Shown: one piece after another, positions 8,927 to 17,675 of the stretch
Layout of the letters: each line of letters opens with the position of its first letter
Numbering within the stretch: the stretch's first letter is position 1
Source: JALYGY01 sp963800975
Lineage (GTDB): Bacteria; Actinomycetota; Rubrobacteria; Rubrobacterales; Rubrobacteraceae
Direction of reading: 5' to 3'
Assembly: GCA_963800975.1 (NCBI GenBank)
Contig: CAWDDB010000008.1
Coordinates: 434,001 to 498,000 of the forward strand
Length of the DNA stretch: 64,000 nucleotides
Notes under the pieces: generated by a model
The model's input: the letters and a program-made list of their open reading frames with translations, nothing else
What the model was told of the DNA's origin: nothing
Databases searched by the model: none
Made by a program: the position numbers and the translations under genes

Positions 8927-9184
8927 ATGGACCGCGAACCGCTGACCCCTGAGACAGAGACCCTCTGGCGCCGGCTCTGGGAGATCTGGCAAGACAACGA
9001 CGAAGAGGACGTGATCCTGGACTCCGCGATACTCGAGGAGCTCGGGGAGGAGATCCCGGACCTCAGGGACCGCACGAAGACCGCCCTGGCTTATCTGCAG
9101 CGCGCCCGTTATATCCAGTACCGCACTGGCGTCGGAGAGGATGGCCTCGAGCCGATCCTGTACGACGTCTACGAACCGAGGTGA
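8927..9184 (+). CDS. 85-residue conserved-type acidic protein, unknown
   Basis: Starts at ATG 8927, 12 nt after moaB, with GAGGAGGG upstream. The product is acidic, with three short helical blocks (ETETLWRRLWEIW, DSAILEELGEEI, RTKTALAYLQRARY), no Cys and no membrane segment. The compact size and tight spacing inside the pepA-MBL-moaB-LOG run support a real gene. Function not recognised; a helical bundle or winged-helix-like fold is possible. Confidence 0.75.
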   Translation: MDREPLTPETETLWRRLWEIWQDNDEEDVILDSAILEELGEEIPDLRDRTKTALAYLQRARYIQYRTGVGEDGLEPILYDVYEPR

Positions 9185-9221
9185 CGTTGCAGCGGAAAGC
9201 GGAAGGTCTGCGACGACAACG

Positions 9222-9803
9222 TTGAAGAGCGTCTGTGTCTTCTGCGGGTCGCGGACGGGTACGGATCCAGCCTACGCAGAGGGCGCACGCGAGCTGGGCC
9301 GGACGCTGGCCAAGGCTGGCGTGACGCTAGTCTACGGTGGCGGGCACGTCGGCCTGATGGGCGTGCTCGCGAACGCGGCCCTCGCCGCCGACGGCGAGGC
9401 AATTGGGGTCATGCCAAAGGCGCTCGTGCAGCGTGAGATCGCCCACACCGGGCTCACGCACCTGCACGTCGTTGCGTCAATGCACGAGCGAAAGGCGCTC
9501 ATGTCCGAACTTTCGGAAGGCTTTATCGCCTTGCCCGGAGGCAACGGTACCCTCGAGGAGTTCTTCGAGGTACTTACCTGGGCGCAGCTCGGCGAGCACC
9601 GCAAGCCCTGCGGCCTGCTGAACGTTTCCGGCTACTACGACCCGCTACTGACCGTCTTCGACCATATGGTCCAGAACGGCTTCCTTGAGGAGGAGCACCG
9701 CGCGATGTTGCTCGAAGCGGCCGAACCCGAGCCCCTCCTGCAAGCTTTCGCCCGATACCGGCCGCCGCAGACTATCAAGTGGGTAGACAACGCCGAAACC
9801 TAG
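9222..9803 (+). CDS. LOG-family nucleotide phosphoribohydrolase-like protein (TIGR00730)
   Basis: About 193 residues from a TTG at 9222 that begins LKSVCVFCGSRTGTDPAY, the normal family start; the frame stays open upstream to 9141. The Rossmann-like site shows YGGGHVGLMG near residue 43 and the signature ALPGGNGTLEEFFEVLTW near 100. LOG proteins cleave cytokinin riboside 5'-monophosphates and related nucleotides. The start is supported mainly by homology, because GGAAGG lies about 15 nt upstream. It is the last gene of the plus-strand run from pepA. Confidence 0.9.
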   Translation: MKSVCVFCGSRTGTDPAYAEGARELGRTLAKAGVTLVYGGGHVGLMGVLANAALAADGEAIGVMPKALVQREIAHTGLTHLHVVASMHERKALMSELSEGFIALPGGNGTLEEFFEVLTWAQLGEHRKPCGLLNVSGYYDPLLTVFDHMVQNGFLEEEHRAMLLEAAEPEPLLQAFARYRPPQTIKWVDNAET

Positions 9804-9923
9804 GACGCATCAAGAGATACCGCGCGAGACCATCCGCAAGAATCCGTGCTAGATCCGCGGCCTCACATCCGAAACCTTTTAGCATAGCGGCGGTCGATAC
9901 TTTGGCGACGCGCGACAAGAAAA

Positions 9924-9942
9924 GGGCGCCGGACTGGCGCCC
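9924..9942. terminator. Hairpin between LOG gene and sortase gene
   Basis: A 7-bp stem GGGCGCC / GGCGCCC around a 5-nt loop (GGACT), flanked by AAA on the left and GAAAA further right, between the convergent stops at 9803 and 9971. Probably a bidirectional terminator. Confidence 0.6.
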
Positions 9943-9970
9943 CGAAAAGCAAAGATCTATTGGCCCGAGA

Positions 9971-10770
9971 TCAGGCCTTGGAAACGTCGACCCTGTCGGC
10001 GCGCACCACGTAGCGGACGTACCAGTTTGGGCCCATGGTCCAGTAGTCGCCGTAGTCCTCGATGCACGTCTGCAACGAGATCATGTCCCTGCCCGCCACG
10101 GAGTCCGTTATCCAAGTCTCGGAGGGCAGTACCTCGAAGATCTCGGTCACCTCGTAGGTGTAGGTGGTCCCGTTGGCGTCGTAGACGTAGACCTTGTCCC
10201 CGTACGCTAAATTCGGCAGATTGTAGAACTGGTGGTCGCTCGCGGTTCCTGGCCAGCCCAGCCTGTGCGCCGAGATGTAGGTGTTGGCGTCGTTTTGCCA
10301 CGGGAAACCGGTCTCCACCCGCTTGGCCGCGCCGTAGTCCAGCGCCGAGTGGGCGTTGGAGTTGCTGACGTAGTTTTCGTACAGGCCCAGCTTGGGGATC
10401 GTGACCCACATATCCTTCGTGGCGGGCACCGGGATAGCGGGCTTCTTTACCTCGGCTTGCTGCTTCTCCGCCGTGCCCTCGCGGCCACCGCTGCGCGAGT
10501 CTCCTCCGCTCGATGCGCCATCGGCGGCCCGGAAGCCTCGGCCGTATCCGCCGCCGGCTGACCGGCATCCTCGGGCACGGCCTCCGGGGCACCGGAGATC
10601 ATGGGCACAGCTATCCTCTCGACCGATGCCGTCTCGCTCGCCCCTCCAAAGGGCTCGGTGCGTAAGAATAGCGTTACCGCGAGAACTATGATGGCAAACG
10701 ATGCTAGCAGAGCAAAGCCGGCCCTCTGACGCCTTTTCTTGAACTTTCGCATCTGCGACCTATTACCCAT
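9971..10770 (-). CDS. Class E-type sortase (one frameshift near 10480)
   Basis: The C-terminal catalytic domain is intact: His in TYISAHRLGWPG, Cys in ISLQTC and Arg in VRYVVRADRV form the sortase triad. The N-terminal piece, in another frame, has a basic start (MRKFKKRRQRAGF), one membrane helix (FALLASFAIIVLAVTLFL) and a Pro/Ala-rich linker, the normal arrangement of an anchored class E/D sortase. The two join through one frameshift in the linker, near GCGGTGGCC (about 10470-10495). Sortases attach LPXTG-like proteins to the cell wall. None of the secreted proteins seen complete in this window ends in such a motif. Confidence 0.8.
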
Positions 10771-11060
10771 GCGGGGGATTCTATCAATAGATTTTCGGGT
10801 GTGGAAGGGGCTACGCGGTAGATTTCTTAAGTTTTGTGTATTTCTCGCGCTACAGCTGGCCTGGCCTGGCTACGGCGGATCGCCAGAGATCGTGCGCGGG
10901 ACCTTTCGGAAAGATGGGGTAGTATATGCTGAGTTCCCCGCCTTACGGGGGCTTCGACGCGGCCGGATCGGCCCGAGAACAAAAGGCGCCCTCGAGGCGC
11001 GCGCGGTGTTGGGAGTACCCATCGCCGCCGGTAGAATCGCGGAGTCTGACGCTCTAGCAC
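10771..11060. other. Divergent intergenic region
   Basis: About 290 bp between the sortase start and the ABC transporter start. Its left half is AT-richer than its surroundings (TCAATAGATTTTC, GATTTCTTAAGTTTTG), as expected for promoters in both directions. A small inverted repeat GCGCC-CTCGA-GGCGC lies near 10987-11001. No gene is supported. Confidence 0.4.
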
Positions 11061-11073
11061 GGAGGCAAAAGAG

Positions 11074-12021
11074 TTGACCGGGACCCAGTCGCGCACGACC
11101 ACGCTGATGGCGCGGGATCTCAAGAAGAGCTACGGCGGCTTCGAGGCCGTCAAGGGCGTCGACTTCGAGGTACATCGCGGGGAGTGTTTCGGGTTCCTGG
11201 GTCCGAACGGCGCGGGCAAGACCTCCACGATGAAGATGATCTACGGCGCCGCCATTCCGACGGGCGGAGAACTTTCGGTCGTCGGCCTCGACGTGACGCG
11301 CTCCGAGCGGGAGGTCAAGCGGCGCATCGGGGTCGTGCCGCAGGAGAACAATCTTGACGAGGGCCTGGAGGTGCGCGAGAACCTGCTCGTCTACGGCCGG
11401 TACTTCGACCTGCCACGCAAGGTCGTGACCCGCAGGGCCGAAGAGCTGCTGGACTTCGTCCAGCTCGCCGAGAAGGCCGACGCCCAGGTCGAGGAGCTCT
11501 CAGGCGGCATGAAGCGCAGGTTGCTCATAGCCCGCGCCCTGATAAACGATCCTGACCTCGTTGTCCTCGATGAGCCAACCACCGGCCTCGACCCGCAGGC
11601 CCGGCACCTCGTCTGGGACAGGCTCAGGGAGCTGACCGGGGAGGGCAAGACGCTGCTCCTCACCACGCACTACATGGAGGAAGCCGCGAGACTCTGCGAC
11701 CGGCTCGTCATCATGGAGGGCGGCGAGATCATCGCGGAGGGTTCGCCGGAGAAGCTTGTGGATGAGCACGTCAGCCCGCAGGTGCTCGAGTTCCGCTCCG
11801 ACCGCGCGTCCCTGCGCGAGCTCAGGCCGCTGCTGGAGGAGGTCTCCGATAGCGTCGAGGTGGGCGGCAGCCAGGACGCGCTGCTGGCGTTCACCCGCGA
11901 CCCCGACGCTGTCGCCGAGCGGGTTCGCGATACGGGGGTGCGCGTCGACAACATCGTTCGGCGGCAGGCCGGCCTCGAAGACGTGTTCATGCGCCTTACG
12001 GGAAGGAGCCTGACGGACTGA
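11074..12021 (+). CDS. ABC transporter ATP-binding protein (DrrA-like)
   Basis: 315 residues. Walker A GPNGAGKTST near residue 45, signature LSGGMKRR near 143, Walker B VVLDEPTTGLD near 163 and the H-loop in LTTHYMEEA near 197 are all present. The C-terminal 90 residues match the DrrA/NodI type that drives an ABC-2 exporter. Start TTG 11074 with GGAGG at 11061. Its TGA overlaps the ATG of the permease gene at 12021. The exported substrate (lipid, drug or polysaccharide) is not evident. Confidence 0.93.
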   Translation: MTGTQSRTTTLMARDLKKSYGGFEAVKGVDFEVHRGECFGFLGPNGAGKTSTMKMIYGAAIPTGGELSVVGLDVTRSEREVKRRIGVVPQENNLDEGLEVRENLLVYGRYFDLPRKVVTRRAEELLDFVQLAEKADAQVEELSGGMKRRLLIARALINDPDLVVLDEPTTGLDPQARHLVWDRLRELTGEGKTLLLTTHYMEEAARLCDRLVIMEGGEIIAEGSPEKLVDEHVSPQVLEFRSDRASLRELRPLLEEVSDSVEVGGSQDALLAFTRDPDAVAERVRDTGVRVDNIVRRQAGLEDVFMRLTGRSLTD

Positions 12022-12803
12022 TGGGCCAACGGGTGAGGTTACCGTCCCCGCGCGGGGCGTTCCGGGTGTGGCAACGGAACGTGACCATCTTCCGCAAGTA
12101 CTGGAAGAGCATCATGTTCCCCAACTTCATCGAGCCGCTGCTCTACCTCGGGGCGTTGGGCCTGGGGCTCGGGGCGTACATCCAGCAGGGCGGCATAGAT
12201 GGTCAGACCTACGTGCAGTTCATAGCGCCCGGCCTGCTCGCGAGCAACGCCATGTTCGCCGCCTCGTTCGAGAGCACCTTCGACACCTTCGTCAAGCTCA
12301 AGTTCGACAAAGTCTACGACGCGATCATCACGACCCCGGTCAACGCCGAGGACGTCGTGGCCGGAGAGTACCTCTGGGCTGGCACGCGCAGCGCGCTCTA
12401 CGGCACGGCCTTCCTGATCGTGCTGGCGGTCCTGGGGCTCATCGGGTCCCTGTGGGCCATCCTCATACCGCCGGCGCTGCTGCTGATCGGGATCATGTTC
12501 AGCGTCATGGGTACGCTGTTCACAAGCCTCATCTACCAGATCGATTTCTTCTCGTACTACTTCACGCTGGTGGTGACGCCCCTGTTCCTGGTCTCCGGAA
12601 TTTTCTTCCCCGTCGAGGACTTCCCCGCGCCGGTGCCCCAGATCGCCTGGTGCACCCCGCTCTACCACGCGGTAAACCTGTGCAGGGCGCTGGCCACCGG
12701 ACCAAGCCCCGCGGTGCTGGTAGACGTGGCGTGGATACTCGTTTTCACGCTCGCACTCGCGCTCGTCCCGATCCAGATCATGCGGCGCCGCCTCATCGGC
12801 TGA
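12021..12803 (+). CDS. ABC-2 type permease (DrrB-like)
   Basis: 260 residues with about six membrane helices; starts at ATG 12021 inside the stop of the ATPase gene (TGATG). The pattern YVQFIAPGLLASNAMFAASFESTFDTF, then FSGIFFPVEDFP-like text before the last helices (VSGIFFPVEDFPAPVPQIAW), is typical of ABC-2 exporters. With the upstream ATPase it forms a complete half-size transporter pair. Confidence 0.92.
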   Translation: MGQRVRLPSPRGAFRVWQRNVTIFRKYWKSIMFPNFIEPLLYLGALGLGLGAYIQQGGIDGQTYVQFIAPGLLASNAMFAASFESTFDTFVKLKFDKVYDAIITTPVNAEDVVAGEYLWAGTRSALYGTAFLIVLAVLGLIGSLWAILIPPALLLIGIMFSVMGTLFTSLIYQIDFFSYYFTLVVTPLFLVSGIFFPVEDFPAPVPQIAWCTPLYHAVNLCRALATGPSPAVLVDVAWILVFTLALALVPIQIMRRRLIG

Positions 12804-12832
12804 GCCCCGAGTTCTGGTAGGATGGGCCCGGA

Positions 12833-13456
12833 ATGGAGGCCGAACAATTCACGGTGCGCCTCGCGGGGCCTGACGAGGATGCGGCGATAGCCGCGCTCGT
12901 CGTCGAGGGCTTTATCGACAAGTTCAGGCCCGTGTTCGGTAGCCGGATGGACCGTTCGGTCAAGATAATGGAGAAGTGGGTCCGGCTCGAACACGCCTCG
13001 GGTGGGGTTAGCTCGCTCGTGATCGAGGGCTACGGTGCCGGAGAGATAGCCGGCAGCGTAGGCGTCAGGACCGCGGACTCCCGCGAGGACGTACTCGCCC
13101 GCGGGCTGTGGCGCACCCTGGAGCGTAACCTCGGACTCCCGCGAGCCCTGTGGGCAACGACGCTGCTCTCCTACCCGCGCTACTCGCCAAGATCCTCGGA
13201 GGCCTACATCGAGCGCCTGGTCGTCTCGCCGGACTTCCGGCGCCGGGGCATGGCCAAAATCCTGCTCGAGGGGGGCGAGGAGCTCGCCCGAGAGGTTGGC
13301 AAGGATACCATCGGCCTGCACGTCAGCGGTAACAACCTCGCCGCGCTCCGGCTCTACGAAGCGGAGGGATACGAGGAGGTCTCTCGCCAGCGCTCGTTCT
13401 TGACGGGCTACTTCCTGAATATCCGGGACTGGCTCTACCTGAACAAAGCTCTTTAG
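12833..13456 (+). CDS. GNAT family N-acetyltransferase
   Basis: 207 residues. The acetyl-CoA binding loop lies in ERLVVSPDFRRRGMAKILLEGG near residue 125, followed by GLHVSGNNLAALRLYEAEGYEE near 160, the normal GNAT C-terminal half. It lies 30 nt after the ABC-2 permease on the same strand and may be cotranscribed. The acceptor substrate cannot be predicted. Confidence 0.88.
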   Translation: MEAEQFTVRLAGPDEDAAIAALVVEGFIDKFRPVFGSRMDRSVKIMEKWVRLEHASGGVSSLVIEGYGAGEIAGSVGVRTADSREDVLARGLWRTLERNLGLPRALWATTLLSYPRYSPRSSEAYIERLVVSPDFRRRGMAKILLEGGEELAREVGKDTIGLHVSGNNLAALRLYEAEGYEEVSRQRSFLTGYFLNIRDWLYLNKAL

Positions 13457-13476
13457 AGCAACAATGCCTCAGGGCT

Positions 13477-14970
13477 TCAGCCCGCCGCGGGCGAACCCGG
13501 AACCACGCCGACCACGAACGACGCCCGGTGCTCGCGGCCCGACGCCTCGTCATCGACGATCGGCTGGGAGAGGATCCAGAGGCTCGCGACGGTATACAGG
13601 ATCATAAGCACCAGCATGGGTAGCTGGCTCCTGATAGCAAGGGTCGGCGGCGCGAAGTAACGATTGGACACAACGTGGGCCAGGTAGACGGCGGCGACGT
13701 GACCCGCCACCACGAGCGCGACCTGCGCGTACCACACGAGCGCCACGTCCAGGAAGCCGACCCGGAGCTCGTACCCCGCCGTGCCGAACAAATCCCAGCC
13801 GAGGCCGAGTGGATCGGAGACATGCGAGATGATGGCCTGGCCCTGGATCAGGAGGTACGTCCAGTAGTGGGATACCTGGTAGGCGACCGCGATCGGCACC
13901 AGCGTGTAGACGTATGCCGCGGCCAGACGCGCCACGGGCACGCCGCCTCCGCCGACCAGCCAGCTCAGCGAGACGAAGCCGAGGAACGCAGCAAGGAACA
14001 GCAAGAACAGCACCACAAGCCCGATCGTCTGAGTGGCGGGCGTTAGCCGCAAAACCTCCAGCCACAGCGGCGTCGCCAGCAGGCCATCGTAGGCCACCCC
14101 GGCCAACATCAAGACGACGAAGGCCACCATACCAGCGCGCTGACACCCTGGCGCGGCGAGACCGACCGCGGGTAGGCGCAACTCGATCTCCCGTTCTGCA
14201 ACGCGCTCAGGGTTCACTCGTAGCTCGAACGGTGCGAAGCGTCCCAGCACCCCGAAGTAGACGGCGAAGGCCTCTCCCCCGCGCACCCAGGCATCGCTTC
14301 CGAATGCGGCCATCCCGCCCCACGTCACGATCGAGTAGGCAACGATCAGGACGGAGATGCTGAGGGGCACGGCAGCCCCTTCGAACACGAGCTCGACCCA
14401 CACGAAGGCCCCGTAGAGCGCCACAGCCGGCCACACTCCCCAGGCCTGCGGGTACTGTACGCCGCACCCCAACCGGACTCCGAGTTTCCCGGCGAGGGAC
14501 TGGGCCAGATCGAAGATGACCTTCCAGGGGCTCAGGAGCGGCCATACGTTGCCCACGAACGCCGTGAAGAAGCTGAAGCCCACCCACCAGATGATCCAAA
14601 CGAAGGTCGGAGAGAGGTTTGATCCCTCGGACTGGTCGCCGACGAAACCCGAGACAACTACCAGGGCGAATAGGAAGACCGAGAGTCCCCGCGCGCAGTT
14701 CAGGACGAAGCGGTTCGTGAGCACCGTGCGGATGGGCGCAAACACGAGCAGGTTCCGTCGCGAGTGGCCATGCTTGCCGCTGCGACGACCGCCTCCGGCA
14801 AACAGGCTTATCGGGAGGAACGAGAGCAGGACCACTGCCCCAGCCCCGTACGTATAGAGCCAGAGCGGGAGCGGCAGGTCGTAGCTCTGCCCGACACCGT
14901 GGGCAAACGACGGTTGGGCTCCTAGCACCAGCGCGAGCCACGCCAGCGCCATGACGGTGAGTCTGCGCAC
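13477..14970 (-). CDS. Polytopic membrane protein with signal peptide, unknown
   Basis: 497 residues: a signal-like start ending in PSFAHGVGQSYDLPLPLWLY, then about eleven hydrophobic segments across the rest. I see no ABC, MFS or channel signature. Related actinobacterial proteins have sometimes been labelled fenitrothion hydrolase; no sequence feature here supports that activity. It starts 8 nt after the cupredoxin-like gene on the same strand, so the two should be one operon, which hints at a role in copper or redox chemistry at the membrane. Function unassigned. Confidence 0.75.
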   Translation of the reverse strand: MRRLTVMALAWLALVLGAQPSFAHGVGQSYDLPLPLWLYTYGAGAVVLLSFLPISLFAGGGRRSGKHGHSRRNLLVFAPIRTVLTNRFVLNCARGLSVFLFALVVVSGFVGDQSEGSNLSPTFVWIIWWVGFSFFTAFVGNVWPLLSPWKVIFDLAQSLAGKLGVRLGCGVQYPQAWGVWPAVALYGAFVWVELVFEGAAVPLSISVLIVAYSIVTWGGMAAFGSDAWVRGGEAFAVYFGVLGRFAPFELRVNPERVAEREIELRLPAVGLAAPGCQRAGMVAFVVLMLAGVAYDGLLATPLWLEVLRLTPATQTIGLVVLFLLFLAAFLGFVSLSWLVGGGGVPVARLAAAYVYTLVPIAVAYQVSHYWTYLLIQGQAIISHVSDPLGLGWDLFGTAGYELRVGFLDVALVWYAQVALVVAGHVAAVYLAHVVSNRYFAPPTLAIRSQLPMLVLMILYTVASLWILSQPIVDDEASGREHRASFVVGVVPGSPAAG

Positions 14971-14978
14971 TCCCCCGT

Positions 14979-15359
14979 CTAACGCGGTCGAACGACGAGC
15001 GAGCCCAGCACCCTCTCCGAGCCGTGATCCTCTATCTCAAACCTTCCCGTTACGGTGGCTTCAAAGGAGAACGTAGCCGGCTCTCTGCGTGAGATAAACC
15101 CGTCGAGGTCATAGCCGTGCAGGTGTACCCGGGTCGGCTCCGCAGAGGAGATCCGGAGCCTCACAAGGTCCCCTTCCGCCACCGTGACCGTATCTGGGGT
15201 CATCACGCCGCCTGCGACCGCGAGGTCGAACGTCCTTGAACCTGGCGTCTCGGGTCCGTCAATCTGGGATGGCCCCGGGCGTAGAAGCAGGAGTGAGACA
15301 CCAAGTGCCGCAAGAAAGAGTGAGCTCACGAGAAAGTATCTGTTCAGTAGTCTGCCCAC
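14979..15359 (-). CDS. Membrane-anchored cupredoxin-like protein
   Basis: 126 residues: one N-terminal membrane helix (FLVSSLFLAALGVSLLLL) and a beta-sandwich domain with VTVAEGDLVRLRISSAEP, HLHGYDLDGF and GRFEIEDHG. The order matches cupredoxin-like domains of the EfeO/PF13473 kind. The mature part has no Cys, so a classical type-1 copper site is unlikely; His residues in HLHGYD and EDHG could still bind metal. It is the first gene of a two-gene unit with the large membrane protein downstream. Confidence 0.75.
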   Translation of the reverse strand: MGRLLNRYFLVSSLFLAALGVSLLLLRPGPSQIDGPETPGSRTFDLAVAGGVMTPDTVTVAEGDLVRLRISSAEPTRVHLHGYDLDGFISRREPATFSFEATVTGRFEIEDHGSERVLGSLVVRPR

Positions 15360-15469
15360 ACAGATACCTGTTCGGCACCTGCCGGCGCGAACTTTAGGTT
15401 CTACCTACGGTGTTCGCAGAACCTCGCCGATAGTTCCATCAGGGGTTGCTCGAGCCCTTCCGGACCGCT

Positions 15470-16876
15470 TCAGGGCTTGGTGGGCTCTTCCGGTTCTTCG
15501 TCGTCCTCATGGTCGTCGACGTCCGCGTGCTCTTCGGGGAATACCGCCCTTGGCCGTTCGCGGCGCTGGAACTTTTCGCGCGGTTCGGGCCAATCGAAGA
15601 GATCATCGGGTAGCTGCGGAATGACGTCGTCGTCCGGCGGCGTACGCCGGGGCCTGATCCGCCCCTCGCCATCACCGCCGTCTTCCGACTGGGCACCTTC
15701 GGGCTCCGGTTCCTCGGCCTCGCCGTTGCCGGAAGGGAAGGTTCCGCGCCGCCTGCGGAAGATGTTGGAGTTCACCTCTTCGTGGTTGGGCTCCGGATCT
15801 TCCGCCTCCTTACGCCGCGGAGTCGAATCGCTCATCCCCTCGTCGGAAACGTCATCGGGCGCCCGAGCCGGCTCATCCTCCGCGGGGGCGGGCTCAAGCT
15901 CGCCCTCGTCGGTCTGCTCGAGGTCCTCATCGGACCCGGAGCCCGCATCGACCTGATCCAGATACCGCCTATCGCCGGTCAGGAAGGCGAGTACCTGGGC
16001 GTTGAACTCGGCCGTACGCTCTATCATGGGAATGTGACCGCAATCGTCGATGAGGCAGACCTCGGCCTGCTCGACGTTGCCCCCCCAATCCCCGATCGCC
16101 TGCGGGTCGACGATCTGGTCCTCCTCGCCGGCGACGAGCAGCAGTGGCGTCTTGATGATGCGCGACTGACGAGCGAGCCTGCCTCGCGCTATCTCCCGGC
16201 GCGAGATGCTCAGCGTCTGGCTCGCAGCGGCCGGGGTGGACCGGCCCGCGTCCTCCACCACCTCCTCGGTGAGATCCTGCGAGTCTGCTACGAAAGGCCG
16301 TACCCACAACCTACGCACCGGACGGGCGAGGCGCCCGAGGGTGTAGAAGATCGGGCCGAGGACGGGCAGGGTTGCGAGCCACAGGGGCGTCGGCAGATCG
16401 ATCTGGTCGTCGTCCGCCGGGGCCGCGACTAGGACCAGGCGACCAACCACGTCGGGGTGGTCGGCCGCGAGCTTCACGGCCATCGCCCCGCCAAGGTCGT
16501 GACCGATGACGCCTGTGCGCGTGAGCCCGAAGTGAGCGCAGAAAGCGTATAGCAGCCTGCTGCCGTTGCGCACGCCGTACCCCGAGAGCGGCTTGTCAGA
16601 CTCTCCGAAGCCCGTCAGGTCAAGGGTGTAGACCGTAAAGCGCTGCGCCAGCCGCGGCGCCAGCTGGTCCCAAACCCTTGAAGACGAGAGCCACCCGTGA
16701 ACCAGGAGAACCGGCGGTCCGCCTCCGATCACGTTGTAACGGATCCAGGTTCCGGAGAGCTCGAGGTACTCGGTGTCGGTCACGCTCTCGACCTCGTACG
16801 AGGTCCTACCAAGCGCGACCGAGGTCGCGAGCACGACGCCGGCTACAAGAAGCAAGACTATCAAGATGGCACTCAT
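15470..16876 (-). CDS. Alpha/beta hydrolase with Asp nucleophile and long acidic C-terminal tail
   Basis: About 468 residues from ATG 16876 (the frame is open to 16912). After one N-terminal membrane helix the fold shows HGWLSSS (oxyanion HG), the nucleophile elbow GHDLGG with Asp rather than Ser, an acid in GEEDQIVD and the His in DDCGHIP. An Asp elbow is typical of epoxide hydrolases and haloalkane dehalogenases. Residues about 315-468 are an acidic, Pro/Glu/Asp/Arg-rich tail that should be disordered; this extension is unusual for the family. Substrate unknown. Confidence 0.8.
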   Translation of the reverse strand: MSAILIVLLLVAGVVLATSVALGRTSYEVESVTDTEYLELSGTWIRYNVIGGGPPVLLVHGWLSSSRVWDQLAPRLAQRFTVYTLDLTGFGESDKPLSGYGVRNGSRLLYAFCAHFGLTRTGVIGHDLGGAMAVKLAADHPDVVGRLVLVAAPADDDQIDLPTPLWLATLPVLGPIFYTLGRLARPVRRLWVRPFVADSQDLTEEVVEDAGRSTPAAASQTLSISRREIARGRLARQSRIIKTPLLLVAGEEDQIVDPQAIGDWGGNVEQAEVCLIDDCGHIPMIERTAEFNAQVLAFLTGDRRYLDQVDAGSGSDEDLEQTDEGELEPAPAEDEPARAPDDVSDEGMSDSTPRRKEAEDPEPNHEEVNSNIFRRRRGTFPSGNGEAEEPEPEGAQSEDGGDGEGRIRPRRTPPDDDVIPQLPDDLFDWPEPREKFQRRERPRAVFPEEHADVDDHEDDEEPEEPTKP

Positions 16877-16949
16877 GGGCGAAATAATAACCCACATGCG
16901 TCGATCGAACACACGGACCTGGACGCGCTAGCTGCCGCGCACCATCCGC

Positions 16950-17141
16950 CTAATAAACCAGCGAGGCCAATACGGTCAGGGCAAGTGAGCTCGCCGCGCT
17001 GAGCAGCCCCTCTTTCAGATCGTCCCCGATCCCACGGGCCTCGGGCTGATCCAGGAACCTGCCTGCGAGGCGGTCGGCCAGCAAGTAGGCGACGGCAGTG
17101 GCCAGGATCATGATCGTACGTTTTTTCGCGTCGTCGCTCAC
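16950..17141 (-). CDS. 63-residue small membrane protein
   Basis: Begins MSDDAKKRTIMILATAVAYL with one or two hydrophobic segments (MILATAVAYLLADRLAG and AASSLALTVLASLVY) separated by a charged loop with DQPEARG. It starts 14 nt after the Cys-rich gene stop on the same strand. No function recognised; similar short membrane proteins are common in Rubrobacter-like genomes. Confidence 0.65.
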   Translation of the reverse strand: MSDDAKKRTIMILATAVAYLLADRLAGRFLDQPEARGIGDDLKEGLLSAASSLALTVLASLVY

Positions 17142-17155
17142 GCTTCCCTCGCGCG

Positions 17156-17479
17156 CTAGCCTACCTTCTGGGTTCCCTCCCGGGCGTAGAGGTATTCCAG
17201 CTGCGAGCGGAGCACGTCCCGCTCGCAGAGCCCGGCGTGGCAGTCTATGCAGAAGATCACCTCTTCGGGCCTCCCGGGGTGGAGGTCGTGCTCCATCATA
17301 AAGTCGAGCAGCTCCCGAAAGCCCTCCCCGACCTGGTCGACGAACTCCGAAAACGAGATGCGCCCGGAGATCAATCGCTCACAAGCATCGCAAGGCTCCA
17401 GCTTTCCGAGGCGACGGTTGGTGTGCCTGACGATGATCCCGGGAGCGATGTCCCCGATCCCCACTGCCTCCTTGGCCAC
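17156..17479 (-). CDS. 107-residue Cys-rich protein, probable metal-binding
   Basis: Contains CDAC near residue 29 and CIDCHAGLC near residue 77, a spacing suited to zinc or a small iron centre (CxxC plus CxxCxxxxC). Between them is a helix (EFVDQVGEGFRELLDFMMEH). No membrane segment. It is divergent from the FAD oxidoreductase at 17676 and heads the short minus-strand group with the 63-residue membrane protein. No named family recognised. Confidence 0.7.
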   Translation of the reverse strand: MAKEAVGIGDIAPGIIVRHTNRRLGKLEPCDACERLISGRISFSEFVDQVGEGFRELLDFMMEHDLHPGRPEEVIFCIDCHAGLCERDVLRSQLEYLYAREGTQKVG

Positions 17480-17675
17480 GAAGGCCCCTTTCTAGACCCG
17501 AAACGGGGTCGTTCCCCTCTTCTAATACCCCTAAGGCCGGCGCCAGCAAGGCGGCGGTCCGTGAAGTCTACGTATACACGCGGGCTTTGTAAAGCGTCAC
17601 CCGAAAAAGCGCCCCACTCCCGGATATACTGCTCGAGCTACCGTCGTCAGGCAGAAGAACGGAGGCCCCGATCTA

